A stretch of 64,000 nucleotides of DNA from Notospermus geniculatus (Eukaryota; Nemertea; Pilidiophora; Heteronemertea; Lineidae): assembly GCA_002633025.1 (NCBI GenBank), contig NMRB01000425.1, positions 86,402 to 150,401 on the forward strand, in the 5' to 3' direction. Both the position numbers and the translations under genes were made by a program. Position 1 is the stretch's first letter; each line of letters begins with the position of its first letter. This document shows positions 1-12,095 of this stretch, in pieces. Below the pieces are notes generated by a model. It was not told the DNA's origin. It did not search any database and worked only from the letters and a program-made list of their open reading frames with translations.

Positions 1-985
1 TTCAGCTTCGATCTGAGTTTCAGTCTCAAAAATCCACAGCAAGCCGCTGGGTGGGGAAAATCGTACGGCGCCCGGTGGCATTTGTGACCTAGGCTTTAGC
101 TGGCTGCTCCCAATTCTCCCGGCGTTTTCATCTGGCCGGTAGGCCGTAGAAAGCCCGTAGAAGGCCCCAGTGTCCCCTACGGGTCCTGTGCGGGCTCCTG
201 CCGGTGTCCGGGCGGGCTTCGCACGATTTTTCCTGCCAATTCTCGTGAAAAAAGTTTGACGGGCACCTTGCGGTTCTCAGGGGTGCCGCACGGCACCCAG
301 TCGGGCGCCATGATCGAGTACCCCGGCCGGGCCCCAACCGGGCGCCTTGCGGCGCATCTGTTCATCGGACGGAGCCCGGAAGCTTACCACACGGCATCCG
401 GCCGGCACCTTTACGGATTATTGACGGGCGTTTTGCGATTACTCTCCACCAATTTTCGCAGGGCACCGCCGGGCGCCGTAGAATATGTGACCACACACAC
501 CGTAGACATGAAAATCGTAATGGACCCGTATACGGTCTCTGAAATCCACGGCAAGCCGCCGAGTGGGGAAAATCGTACGGGGCCTGCTGGATATGTGACC
601 TAGGCTTTACTCAATGCGATAGTGTGCATGCCTCGTGTACTTATACAGGCCCAACAGCAATGAAAACCGTGTGTTCCCTTCCTATGTAATTGACATGTTC
701 GACAACAGATTGTTATGAATTGTTGACAAAAGACTCGTATTGACATTGTTTTCCTAACATATTGGTTATCGCGAACAAAACATTAATTACCCAAGTTGCC
801 GATCAGTTTCAGAAATTGCTTGCGAACGCTTGCCTGAGTGCGGCCCACTGTCGTTCCTGACTTTTGCACAGCATTAAAAAGATGTTTTCCAGTAAAACTG
901 CCTGATTATATAACAGCAGTAACATGTATGGGTATGGTAGATTCAAGTATATCTGCAGTACTAGCCTATTTGCTTGACAGTCTAA
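1..985. other. GC-rich non-coding region with a dispersed direct repeat
   Basis: I see no gene here. Bases 1-610 are unusually rich in ggcgcc, gccgg and gggc words compared with the AT-richer sequence that follows. A segment of about 80 bp near 17-95 recurs near 530-611 with moderate divergence: both hold aagccgc, gtggggaaaatcgtacgg and gtgacctaggcttta. The GC-rich block therefore looks like part of a larger repeat with a unit of about 510 bp. Open frames in it overlap on both strands and look like chance products of base composition. Bases 612-985 are ordinary AT-rich sequence. Confidence 0.5.
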
Positions 986-1225
986 AGGCCCGTTTACACA
1001 TGCAACTTTTCATATGCAACTTCATGCAACTTGTTGCATAAACCTGATGAGACCAAAAAGTTTCATAAAAGTTGCATGTGTAAACGGGCATGCAACTTGT
1101 TGCAACTCGATCACGCTGGATGTTGCATCGATATTTCTATGTGTATTAAACCGTCCCAGGTAGTTTGCAACAAGTTGCAAGTTGATGCAACTTGCAACTT
1201 GGTGCAACCTAGTGTAAACGGGCCT
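986..1225. mobile_element. MITE with 3-bp TAA target duplication (PIF/Harbinger-like)
   Basis: This 240-bp element begins AGGCCCGTTTACAC and ends with the exact reverse complement GTGTAAACGGGCCT. It is flanked by TAA at 983-985 and at 1226-1228. A 3-bp TWA target duplication is typical of PIF/Harbinger transposons, so the assignment rests on family knowledge. The interior is packed with the palindromic word gcaacttgttgc and holds a further internal copy of the terminal motif near 1072-1090. It has no coding capacity, so it is non-autonomous. Confidence 0.75.
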
Positions 1226-1228
1226 TAA

Positions 1229-2283
1229 TATGCAATGTGTGCAACATACTCTCATGTAAATATTGTGCCTTCGGCTTCATTGACTCTATCTCAAACAGCA
1301 CTGGTCACATGAAAGGCGTGGGCAATCTTCCACTTTTTATACATTTTTGTTTGCATCTTGGAGTCGAAACACCCAAAGTCATCATCGATGCCTGACTGAG
1401 TCACTGAGAGACAGACAACAGCTCCTGAAATATGATTTCAAAATTCCCATCACGGCAATAACCAACTGACGACTGAATTGCCCAGTCGTGGAAACCCATC
1501 TTCTTGTAAATATAAATCCAAGAGATATCCAGTTTCCTCGAGAAATGTCACAAGTTGTTGAATATCGAAACGTGAGGTTTTGCAAACAATCATCTCGCGG
1601 AAATTATTGAGAGGCTGACATTTGACCTTTAAATGTTTGAATTGGGGTGAGAACTAATACTCTAATTTCGCACGCTGATGTGAAAAAATGCAGCTTCATA
1701 ATGGGGTGAAGAAAAGTGAGGGTCAATCTCGACTGCAGGAAGTCTCGTCCCCTTAGTCTGGTTCTTCATGAAAGAGGGTCGTATCGACCAGTCCTGATAA
1801 TGTGTGGTTGACGAAGAAGAGCATTTTTGTCTTTAGTGCCAATCGTGGACTTGATTGTGAATTAACACTGTATAACTGTGGACTTCACGTGCATTTGGGG
1901 ACGTCCGCAGTTGGAAACACCATGCCATTCGCCCATGGCATGTCCCGAGTTCACCCTGTCATGTTTTGGCTCTTGCACAGCTTCGCCAAGAGGCAACGTA
2001 ATGAGTCGGCTTATTATCTTCACAAGATGACAAGCGAAGCAAACATTGATGACGATCTTGGTTACACGAGATGGTTTATCCTCGGGCAAATGGTAATAAG
2101 CCACTTTGGTCTAGTCAGTCTTCTCTAATAGCAGGGGAATTAGTATCATAAGGATGTTTTACTCTTCGCCCGGATGTGTTCCTAGTTGAGGTTCCCATAG
2201 AAGGAGTTAATTTCGTTATGTAAGCTTCTACAGTATGCAACTGACTCTCCTAAACAAGACCGCCAGGAAGCTTCTAAGATAAC
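1229..2283. other. No recognisable feature
   Basis: About 1 kb of unannotated sequence. A frame at 1802-2128 is open for 108 codons, but it is matched by an open antisense frame and has no recognisable motif or splice context, so I do not call it. Confidence 0.3.
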
Positions 2284-2406
2284 GGGCCGTGTTCTAGAAG
2301 CTCCCTTAACTCTAAGGTTTACCTTTAGCTATTGTTTGCAGGGCAAAATACAAAAGCTTAAAGTGGACCTTAGAGTTGAGTTAAGGAGGCTTCCAGAATA
2401 CGGGCC
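2284..2406. mobile_element. MITE with imperfect inverted repeat of about 45 bp
   Basis: The left end (gggccgtgttctagaag, then ctcccttaactctaaggt) is the imperfect inverse of the right end (accttagagttgagttaagg, then cttccagaatacgggcc). The arms pair over about 45 bp with a small loop. Non-coding termini like these are typical of foldback-type MITEs. No clear target duplication is visible, so the superfamily is unassigned. Confidence 0.6.
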
Positions 2407-3674
2407 AAAGTATGGTATGCAACGTTAAATGACCATCCCAACGAGACGATAAAAAGGATGAACATTACCTATGCAAAGAACACGACGACGTTTCCTTTCT
2501 ATACAAATATATTGGCAGAAAGACAGATCTTGTACCCAACAGGCCGACATTCACTTTGGGTTAGTTCTTTGGCAAAAGGCAATCAATTTGATTAGTTAAA
2601 TATGTAGCTTCGTGAGTTACGGAACATTTCGACTTCTCTTTCCACGAAAGGTCAGCTTATCTACTTTATCTGATTGGGTTCAAACTCATAACTTCTTTGA
2701 AACTTCTTTGTCGACGACGACCTTTTACTTTACATGAAAATATCTCTGCGACTTGAGCCTCTACGAGTTACCAGATTCTTTGGTTGTCTTCATTGATGAC
2801 GATCTGTCGCCCACTCTGTCATATGAGGGAATGCGTCCGACTGTATGGGAATCAAACCCGAACCTTGGCGGTGACAGGCACCAATGTTTCCACTGAGCTA
2901 CTTTGGTCGATCTTCCGGTTAAGACAATTTACTCGGGAAAGGAGACGAAAGGGCACGACGGCAGTCGTGTTAGATCCAATGCATTTATTCTTCCTGTATA
3001 ATTTACACAGTAAGCGATTTTACATTGCTAAACAAACAACTACTGAATGGGCCGTTTGGTACAGTATTCGACGCATGATTCTGGGGACGTTGATAATTTG
3101 CATATGACTTTGCAAAGAGCTGCTTTATCTTCTTCTGCGCCTCTCCGGGCCAAGGAAGCCTCACCGGGCTCAGCTTTCGTGAAGGAAGCAACCAACATCA
3201 GTGCCTGAAATGTGTGAAGGTGACGAGCATCTGTGATAACCGTGGTAAACGTCGCTAATCACATATAAGGCTTATAGGATTCGCCTTGGGGCTTCCAGTT
3301 GGACAAGCCAACCTGATGACACCTGTTTCTTGTTCGATGGTGATCATAGGCTGCGCAGCGAAAAAAGAATTCCACTGTCCGTGCATCTTCAAGTAACTTT
3401 CAGTCAGTGAAACAGAAAATATTCCATTTTTGGCTGCCCTAAAGGTCAGCAAATATGGTCTTTGACAAAGGAATATATATTTAGATCAATGAATGGGTTT
3501 TGCTGAAAATTTGTTTGTACAATGTACGTACATGTACAGTACATCATGTAGTAGATATTACAGTCAAACCACTAATATAGGCCTATTTTGGTCTCGAAAA
3601 TTACTTTCGAAATTGAGTGTAAACTATTCGACTGTGTGTGCTGTCCGTTTACTCACCACCAGAAGTATTGCCTT
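2407..3674. other. No recognisable feature
   Basis: AT-rich non-coding sequence. The open frames of 60-107 codons have neither splice context nor protein motifs. Confidence 0.3.
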
Positions 3675-3908
3675 CATCTTGATATGCAGAAGTTATTCCA
3701 GATTTTACCCTCCCGTCGTTAAAATAGCTTTTCACAGTTCCTGCGTGGAAGCAAACGTGAAATATTGCGACTGAAATTTAATTTCTCACGACATCTTGAT
3801 ATGCAGAAGTTATTCCAGATTTTACCCTCCCGTCGTTAAAATAGCTTTTCACAGTTCCTGCGTGGAAGCAAACGTGAAATATTGCGACTGAAATTTAATT
3901 TCTCACGA
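3675..3908. repeat. Perfect tandem duplication, 117-bp unit, two copies
   Basis: Positions 3675-3791 are repeated at 3792-3908. Both units start catcttgatatgcagaag and end ttctcacgac or a near equivalent. I see no difference between the units, which points to a very recent duplication or an assembly artefact. The unit is not divisible into smaller repeats. Confidence 0.85.
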
Positions 3909-4452
3909 CAACTTTTTTTCACGTGAAATTGAAATTGTCGGTTTTCAGTTTATCAACAACTTTGAACACTTACCTGACCAAGCGAGTGGAGCGATTCAAA
4001 AACACGTCGTCTGTCGCCACGAGATACTGAAGAATTGAGAGAATACCGAATGATGGACACAGCTGCCAATTCTCTCTGGATGTAAACAAAATACTTGAAA
4101 GAAAAACATGTGGTTTCGATGGCACTGGATGAAAACAATGAGACCTACCATTCATCCATTCCCGCAATGACAATTATACAGGATGCAACTGATAATGAAT
4201 TTCATAATGTAAGAGGCCTCATCATGAATCCTGGCAGATGGACTGACCAATATTGTAACCTTTACTCCCTCATTTAAACATCTAAGGTATGAAATATTAA
4301 CAAGTCAAAGTTTTGATCCAATTTGCTACAAATATAGATTGCATAAATGGCATTTGCCTCCGAATTACTACGTTGCCATCCTCCATATTTAATGTGTTAT
4401 TCAAGAATGCATTTCTTTCGGAAGTCGTTGCCCCAACTTAGCTCTCCCCACT

Positions 4453-4489
4453 AATCTGATTGGTGGACAAGTTGTCCACCAATCAGATT
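4453..4489. repeat. Perfect hairpin carrying CCAAT boxes in both arms
   Basis: The 18-bp arm aatctgattggtggacaa at 4453-4470 is followed, after one base, by its exact inverse at 4472-4489. Each arm holds ATTGG or CCAAT in the NF-Y-like context ccaatcag. Confidence 0.85.
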
Positions 4490-4665
4490 GCCCACATCTT
4501 ATTCTCCAATACAAACGTCACGATCTATCTTTCCCCACTCCTCCTCCAATCAGACTGCCTGTGTCATATTCTCCAAAACAAACCTGACGAGCGCTCTCTC
4601 CCACTCGTCCTCCAATCAGATTGCCTGTATCATATTCCCCTAGACAAACGTGACGACAGCTCCGC
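4479..4665 (+). repeat. Tandem repeat, 66-67-bp unit, each starting with a CCAAT box
   Basis: Three diverged units start with ccaatcaga at 4479, 4546 and 4612, a spacing of 67 and 66 bases. Each continues with tgcc, then a catattct-like or cttattct-like stretch, then acaaac and tgacga-like words. CCAATCAG fits the known NF-Y consensus, so this could be a cluster of binding sites or simply a minisatellite. No gene start is recognisable just downstream. Confidence 0.65.
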
Positions 4666-4749
4666 TGAGACTCAGAAACATGAACCACTAAAAATCGGTG
4701 AGACGTCACTGATATTGACAACTGACGATGCAATTGGACTTAACTAGTC

Positions 4750-6895
4750 TGATAAATAAACATCAAAGCGAACTTATATTGCAGTTTGGCATGTTGACTA
4801 TGAATCCGCGGCATTTTACAATCAACCAGATGAAATAACACCCTGTTTTCTTCCCGTCTGCCAATATAAATTCAAATTTAAAACTGCTTTCCCTGGGAGT
4901 CTGCAAATGTCACTATTTTCACAAATCGCCTCCTCCAGCAGTTGACTTCATCGGTGCGCTTGTCGCGTACCAATATCCAATAAGCCTTAGGCATACGAGA
5001 TTATTACAAATCACTACCAAATCTGCGCTGCTTTTAGCAATTTAGCAGTCATTTAAACCCGATCACTCATTCTGTAATCCTGGCTAACGTGGGCGGGTGT
5101 ACTCAGGCTTAGCAGTAATCTGATACTGCTGTTTAGTATGGGATGAGGAAACTTTTCGTCTCATTCTCATTCTAGACTTTACAAGGTATGATTTTGGCGG
5201 CAAGGGATCGGTAATGTTGCGCCATTTGGAAAATGATGATGATGAAAATATGGGATAAATGTGAGGAAATCCACTGACAGGCGTTGTAAAATACTATTAT
5301 CCCGATACATTTACAATAACTGATGTAGGGAGCACAGAAGCCGTGATGGAATTGTGTGCAATGTTGAATAAATTCATAGTTTCAAGCCTACGATCAAAGA
5401 ATATTGTAGTTGTCTGGTGTATGGTGTAGGGAAAAGAATTTCCCAACACGTTGTTCAAATGTTGCTAAAATGTTGGGAAAAGAATGGGGATCATACAATG
5501 TAACTACGATAGAGGACAGCACCGTAACCAGGTCCGATACAATGGCCGCCTCTTATAATGTGGGAAATTGATCAGCACCTGGACGTCACTTTTATTTCAA
5601 TAGTATTAGCCACTAGTGACACCTATTGAAGCAGTGAGTTATGGTCCCCATTGGCCAGTGTATTCAGGGTCAAAGATCATGTTGCTTGGGTATTATTCAA
5701 ATGTTGGGGGAAAAGTTGTCAGTGGAAACGCAGCTAACGCCTCAACAACAACAATGAATGTAGGCTCACCAACTGGAAAGAGTAGCTAATGTGAAATTGA
5801 CGACAGTCGAGGCCAACTTATCAACATGCAAATACAAGCCTAGTTACGAGTGGGCTCGGCCTGAATACTACTTAGGGGCATCCGAGCTGTCAAAGTATAT
5901 ACAGTAGTAATTGCTTTGTCAACGTATTTCCTGGAGGTGTTAGCGACACTAATGCATTTATTCGGTACCTATATCTAAAAATAGCTCTAAATGTGGAAGT
6001 AACAAAGGAAGGCGTTGATTATAATGACTATCACACAATGTAACTACAAAATCGTGATTCATGAAATATTCTTTCAAACGACTATAACATTCCAAGCACA
6101 CAAGGCAAGCTTGCTCATTTGCTAGCACAAGCTATAATTTTCATAGCCACAAATTTGGCCTGAAGCCTAACCTAATACATGTACGTATTTGATACTTTAA
6201 AGCAATTCTTGTTTAAAGTAATAAAAAGTACAAACAATTGATTTAGCTCTGAGCAACATCGCTTTGTTTCGTTTAAAACGGCATTGATTTCCCACTTACA
6301 TGTATTTTTTTACGGAAAACGATTTTCATCATTTAAAATTTGAAATAATGGGAATACTGTACATAGGAATATACCTTCATTTCTTTTATAAGTGCGCGTT
6401 ATTTCAATATCAATATTACTAGCATTAGTATGTATAGGACCACTCATTTTATATCTCATACAATATTCACCCACTAAAACTCAAGCACACAAAGTTTTTT
6501 CCAGTTCTATATTAGTCTCTCTATTGCAACTGCGTGCCGTGGGAATTATATTTTACCACAAATTAAAAAAATCATAAGCGAGCTTATGAAATTCTCATTT
6601 TAGTTTACTGATGGCAATATATCTGTAAAAATCCCTAAGGTTACTACCGCAGGCAAATTTGGTGCATGCCTTTCGAAACTCTGAGTGAGGAAATCCTAAA
6701 CTACTGTGTGTCACAAAATGCCCTTGGAGTGTGCAAAGCCAGTTCGACACTGTCAAATTCCCTGAGTATATGCTGAAGAACGACATAGTATATGTACGGA
6801 AGCCTTTGGTCCTGTCTTGGCAGGTTCAGAAAATTTATCAAGAATTTGGCAGTGGGAAACGGCATAAGTCTATGATGTCTCCCAATAGTAAGGGG
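4750..6895. other. No recognisable gene; AT-rich sequence
   Basis: No coding exon could be supported. The words aatgttgggaaaag, catacaatgtaactac and related fragments recur near 5450-5520, 5700-5720 and 6030-6050, which hints at old dispersed repeats, but I could not draw boundaries. Confidence 0.3.
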
Positions 6896-7015
6896 AAGGC
6901 GAGGTGGCGCAGAGATGGTGCACGCACGTCTGACTCGAGTAGGCCCATGTTGCTCGAAACGAAGTTGTAAATCTCAACTATATTCTAAAGGGATGAAGTG
7001 ATGCGCTGAATGAGT
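6896..7015 (+). mobile_element. Diverged SINE fragment related to the copies near 60.8 and 63.3 kb
   Basis: The order of words gaggtggcgcagag, gactcgagtagg, ctcgaaacgaag, gatgaagtgatgcgctgaatgag and gttcccc matches the tRNA-derived SINE at 60824-61075. The internal B box is degraded, so this is an old copy. Confidence 0.5.
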
Positions 7016-7417
7016 GACACTTTTAGTTCCCCAAATGTTTTCCCAGAAAGAGACTGTAGTAAAGATGTGAAGAACTTTCTGATTCCTCTGCATTTCGCTG
7101 AAATTGCTCTGAAAAGCTTCCGACCAGAGGCTAGAACCTTCCTTTTCAGAGGTAAATTGACTGCGTACCTCGCATGACAAGGATCAGGAAGACACAGAGG
7201 GTTTTGAACTGTGGAATACGATTTGCGTGCGTCTGTATAGAGTCAGCTCGGGCTCTCACCGTCCATCACGCTGAGTTTATCGATTCTTCGAATATACCTT
7301 TCATTACTCTATTAATTGGATCACAGCTCCATAAAACGCAAACCTTTATTCGCTGAACGAAACACTGGGCAAGTCATCGCCTATCACGCACCAAATTATC
7401 CGGAACGCCTCGTCATG

Positions 7418-7453
7418 TGACGTCAACCACGGTCACGGCACGTATTATAAAAG
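7418..7453 (+). promoter_or_regulatory. Orphan core promoter: full CRE plus TATA box
   Basis: A perfect cAMP-response element palindrome, TGACGTCA (7418-7425), lies 20 bp upstream of TATAAAAG (7446-7453), which is followed by a G-rich run. This is a canonical layout for a metazoan polymerase II promoter, with transcription predicted to start near 7475-7480. The first downstream ATG (7524) opens a 15-codon frame that meets a consensus-like splice donor (aagag|gtgaaa at 7571). No following exon could be joined in frame, so the gene itself is not identified. Confidence 0.45.
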
Positions 7454-7579
7454 GGGCCAGAGATGGAACTAGTTGTCAAGGTAGTATTGTGTGTAGGTCC
7501 AGCTGCAAACGACAAGTGCCCAGATGGTCAGTTTAAACAAAACCGCGACAGCCACCTTCGCTGTCAAGAGGTGAAAATG

Positions 7580-9990
7580 CTTGTTTCATGAAGCTTCAGC
7601 TTCTTATTCTCGGGCATTTTTTCGGTATGGAGATAACAACATGGCCATCTTCCATTTCTGATGACATGAACGTCGCATCAAATGGATGCAACATCTGACC
7701 TCTACAGTGAATGCCATTTCCGCAGGAAATCGTATGGTCACCGTTGATCGCTCAGCAATCATGCGGTTCGCTAGGAAGGCCCAAGCGCAGCGAAAATAAA
7801 GAATGGCTACTCTTCTATCGGTACAACGATGGTTCCGATAATCTTTGCAAAGAAAAGCTACCTTTGCAACGAATGTCCATCCCTTTAGACGACGAAGAAG
7901 GATCATCGTTGGACTTTGAATACACCATCTGCCCGTGCACTGATAAGAGTCATTCTTGTTATCGTTCAGATCTGAGGAAATTGGTTTCTCTCCGAGATGA
8001 CTAAAGCAGTGTTGGCGTCACGGCTTTGTCCATTCAATTGGCTGAATTGGTCTCCCATCACGACTTCATTTCCTTGCATAAGCTTGAGATAGTGACGGTG
8101 ATCCAACGTTTATCATCGTCGCTTCTTCGTTGGTATTCAGCACTGCATCCATCCACAGATGATCAAGACGGATCGGGAATTGAGTGTGGTTTGCATGCGT
8201 GGAGATATTTCATTTTGCACACGATTTTTAATACGCATTGATTTTACTGCGCGTATGGAGGAATGAACAATGTACTGGCATGTCGAATACTACATTACCT
8301 CGGTCCGGGCAGAGTTCTTACTTCTGACAAAGGAAGAGAGATGGGGGAGCGAGAAAGATCGTCTCCGAAGGACTGCATGCGTTCGGAGTCTCGGCCCTAG
8401 TGGAAAATTAGCCTTTGAACGCAAACTTATCGAATCCGATGCTACGCAGAGCGGAAGCAAGGCTACCAATGACGTCAGTGAAGTGGTTCTGATCTCGGCG
8501 CAATAGAGGAATCCTCGTGCCTTAATAAATTCCTACTGCCGCTGTGAAAATTCAGCCCTTGACAACAATAAGTCACGGCTTCCAGAATCGGCATAGTGAA
8601 CAAAACAACAAAAAAGAATAGAAGTTTTCAGCGGATAGATATCACAATTCTTCCATGGCTTTTTACCGCATGTGGAAGCGTTCCTCGAAGCTTTTAGAAG
8701 TATATGTTCTTGTTGGAGTAGGTCCCGAGGGATTGAAACGGATGCTAGCTCGTTGACGGCGTCACTTCCACGTACGCGCGGATGTGCGATTGGTCGGAAA
8801 CAAACTGTGGAGTTGAAAGTGGTTTATCGCGCTGCGAGCTTTTCAACAACACCATTGCCGCATTTGTACATTTAGCGATCCTTCATGCACGTACTTAGAA
8901 TAATAGAATACGTGTTTGGTTTTGCGTGGGCTAGGCTGCAGACCACTTTTGCCAATACATAAAAACCAAACAAGTGAAGTAGCCTACGTAATGTACATGG
9001 AATCGGCTTTTTGTGCCATTCAATTCCTGCCAATGAGGAACCTGCATAACAAGCTCTGCCACCTGCAGGCAAGTGGACCATGGTTGCAATGAGAAATCCT
9101 TTCGCCAAGTCAATAATTATTGAATATTTCATCCCTGAATTACATGTACTCTGCACGGGAAAATAGCACCAGAAATGTTATTTACCGGTCTTTGAATCTA
9201 TTTTGATGAGTTCTATGAAGAAAATCAACAAAATTTAATTTTTAATTGAAAACGCATTGGATATTGGACCTTTTGTACTGGTGCTGCCATCTGGATTTTT
9301 AGTTCTGCCGGTTCCTCATTGAAAATTGTATTACGGGCATGAAACATGCAGTAACCACGTTTACCCTCTATATTTAAGCAGCAATATTCAATGCAGTCGA
9401 CCATTGTACATTCTCGAAATGGTCAGTCGTCAATTGCACCAATTGTGTACACAATCAATAAACGGTTCTACCTGGAAGTCCGTGTACTCTCAAGAGAAAC
9501 ACGGTACCTCGAATAGACTTCTACCCAATATGTTCCTGTTTACCATACGTGACAGGCTTAAATCCGATGGGAAGCAACAACAGGGTTCGCCACATAATGT
9601 AATCAACGTGAGCGATTGGCATTGTTTATTGTCGCGGGCAAGCTAATTGTGTTGCTTCTCTTTCCGGGGATGATAAGGCTGCCTGAAAGTCTCCATCGAT
9701 CAGATGGCTCACCAGAAGACACTAAAAAGCTGAAGCTAGTTTGAGGCCAGCCTCAAGAGATTACTGATGTTCCGTGCAACGTTTTGATTTTATAAAAGAA
9801 GTTAAAACACACCGGAAGATTATGAAGAGTTCTGATCCATGTGGTACTCAAATTGTCCAACATAAACAACAGGAAGCCGTGGTTCTATTCATGTATTCAT
9901 GGTGACGTTTTGATTTTTGCATCGTTATTGGATTTTTCCATCATGGCCGAAGTCAAAACATTATTGGCCCTTGTGAGTATGAAAGAGGCC
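7580..9990. other. No confident gene downstream of the orphan promoter
   Basis: A plus-strand frame at 7711-8004 (97 codons, acidic C-terminal half with CPC and SCYRSD) and another at 8026-8241 sit just downstream of the CRE/TATA pair. Their ends do not join in phase with the first ATG. They could be exons of an unrecognised gene or chance frames. The rest is AT-rich and featureless. Confidence 0.25.
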
Positions 9991-9994
9991 ATCT

Positions 9995-10195
9995 CAAGCT
10001 CCTCATTTTCCTCACTTGGATGTGGTCTTTCAACTTGCCCTTGCAAAGGAAGAAGGTGCAAGGCACCACGGCTTACTGTCGCATGCGAATCAGGGATGAG
10101 CAATCCCACATTTATTGCCCAGGCTGGATTCGAACCCAGTACCTGCAACTTGCTAAGCGGAGGTGATAACCACTACAGTTATCAAGGCTCCTCGT
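9995..10195 (-). mobile_element. tRNA-derived SINE, minus strand
   Basis: Read on the minus strand, the segment starts near 10195 with a tRNA-like head (gccttgataactgtagtgg as a possible A box). It then carries an exact B box, GGGTTCGAATCC (10126-10137), followed by a non-tRNA body. The acceptor stem does not pair, so this is not a tRNA gene. Boundaries are approximate. Confidence 0.55.
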
Positions 10196-10199
10196 GCTT

Positions 10200-12095
10200 T
10201 AATTGTCGTCGCTATTGCCAGCAACACTTGATGATTTCTTTACACCAGATAACTTGACAAACCTGGTTTATTGCTGGAGTGCATTCTCAATTATGATTCT
10301 GTACTACTTGCCTCCATTGGGTCGCTCTATCTCCGCATTTTCCCTCTGAAGCATCACGGCGACAGCTGTTTGTTCAAGCGTCACTGTAGACAGCTAATCA
10401 AATTTCAGACTCCTAAAAAATCATCCGTTCTTGCTTGCTTTCGTCGTTTTACATTTTTCATTTAGCGGGACTACTTTCGCGCGGGTTTATGATCGACGGG
10501 GCATTTGCAAGCAAATGCTTTATTCATGTTATATGGAAATAAAAATGCAGCTCCATTTTTGCATCATTATACAGAGAAGAGAGCTCTCCTGCAAAAAAAT
10601 CTATTTATTATTTATGAAGCTAGGAGTACTTTTTACGAGTTCTAGCAACACTTCAAGAAAATCAGCATTCTATATATCATGAATAATAAATTTAGAATAG
10701 ACTGTACAACATTAATCTGAGCGAGTGTAAGAGTACGATTGAGAAATGTAACGAAAAGTTGACCACACGACACCCTTGGCCACCGAAGCCTGTAAATGTG
10801 TAAAAGTGTCCGTAAATGTTATCGATAATGTAACTTTTGCATCAAATGAGGTGCAATATGTTGCACTTATCCTCATCGCCAAAACTAGGCAGGTTATGTA
10901 CCCAACAACATAGAAAGAAGACGACATTAAGAAAGTATTTTGGACCTCGAATATTTCCAGAGGTCGACCCCCCCCCCCCACCTTGACGAGGGGGTGGGAG
11001 TGCTATGTGATTCTCCCAACTCGTTCCCTTTCTACCTTTCAACCCTTTTGGAGTCCCATGCAGCCCACCTGAGCTCAGCGAATTCAACTAATTTATGTTT
11101 TATTTCAAGAACATCTTTCTATTCAAACTATTTATTGCAGGCGTCTTGACTAAAATCAAAGTATCGAAATCAAACTCCTAGCAAGCTAGGAATGAATTGT
11201 CTAAGAGTCATATTCGAGATCCAGTTCCTGTAATATGAGTTTTCCCCTACCTTGCGTTGTCAGCAATGCAAGTGCCAGAAGCAGGTATATCCTAGTCATC
11301 CTATCTTTGACAAGCCTAGATGTGACTCTAATGCCGTATAACCCCCAATATCCAGGAGTACGGCGTCGCCTTCAAAACACAATCCACAAACAACTTATCT
11401 CCTGAACGCTGCGTGGAACCGTTATGAGCAGAATGAGTAAGTTGCCTAACTGCTGAGTATTTCAATTTTTGATCCCACATTGTCGACGACGTAGCGAAGG
11501 AACGGCGCACGCCTTCTGGTAGCATTCGTTGGTACTGTCACCAACATGCCAACGTAGCATAAAAAGGAGATAAGCTTGGCAAAGAAGCTTTTTGCGTGGC
11601 TTTCAAAGGTATCCTGCATGTTCCTTTTGTTGATAGAGCTATACCCACGGCCATCGGATAAGCTGTTTGTAACAAGTTATAAGGAATGTTGGTCTATCAT
11701 AAAGCCAATGTAACAATGTGGACATGCTATCCATCCTATATATTACACAGATTAATAATGCACATTCAGACCCGCCAAATCCGGTTACAAGGCTTAAAAA
11801 TGGATGACCGTGTACCATCTTACGAACAGGCCACTGCAGACTGAAGACACAGGTTCAGTTCAAGAAGGAACAGATCCCAGAGCATGTTCTGCAGGATTGC
11901 CCAACGAGGAGGACACAGAGAGCGTACTTGACCAGGTGGAGCAACCCTCAAAACCAAACTATGGGGACCTGTCGAGGGCCTGAAGAAGACGGCCAGTCCA
12001 TAGGATCTTTGGACCAGCCAAGTTGAACGAAGAAGAGGTTTGTCGAGGCCTGCTTATGTCGTTTTAACTGGTGTCGATGGAAATTCGTGGTTGTC
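10200..12095. other. 3' flank of esterase gene A; no other gene
   Basis: A C/G homopolymer tract lies at about 10969-10994. No coding exon is supported. On the minus strand a possible polyadenylation signal, AATAAA, lies near 11100, about 1 kb beyond the stop of gene A; nothing else links it to that gene. Confidence 0.35.

Noticed and set aside
4460-4747. A 95-codon frame as a gene with repeated peptide units
   Set aside because: It is a translation of the CCAAT repeat, with an equally open antisense frame.
10115-10195. A tRNA gene on the minus strand
   Set aside because: The B box is exact but the acceptor stem does not pair and a non-tRNA body follows, so it is a SINE.
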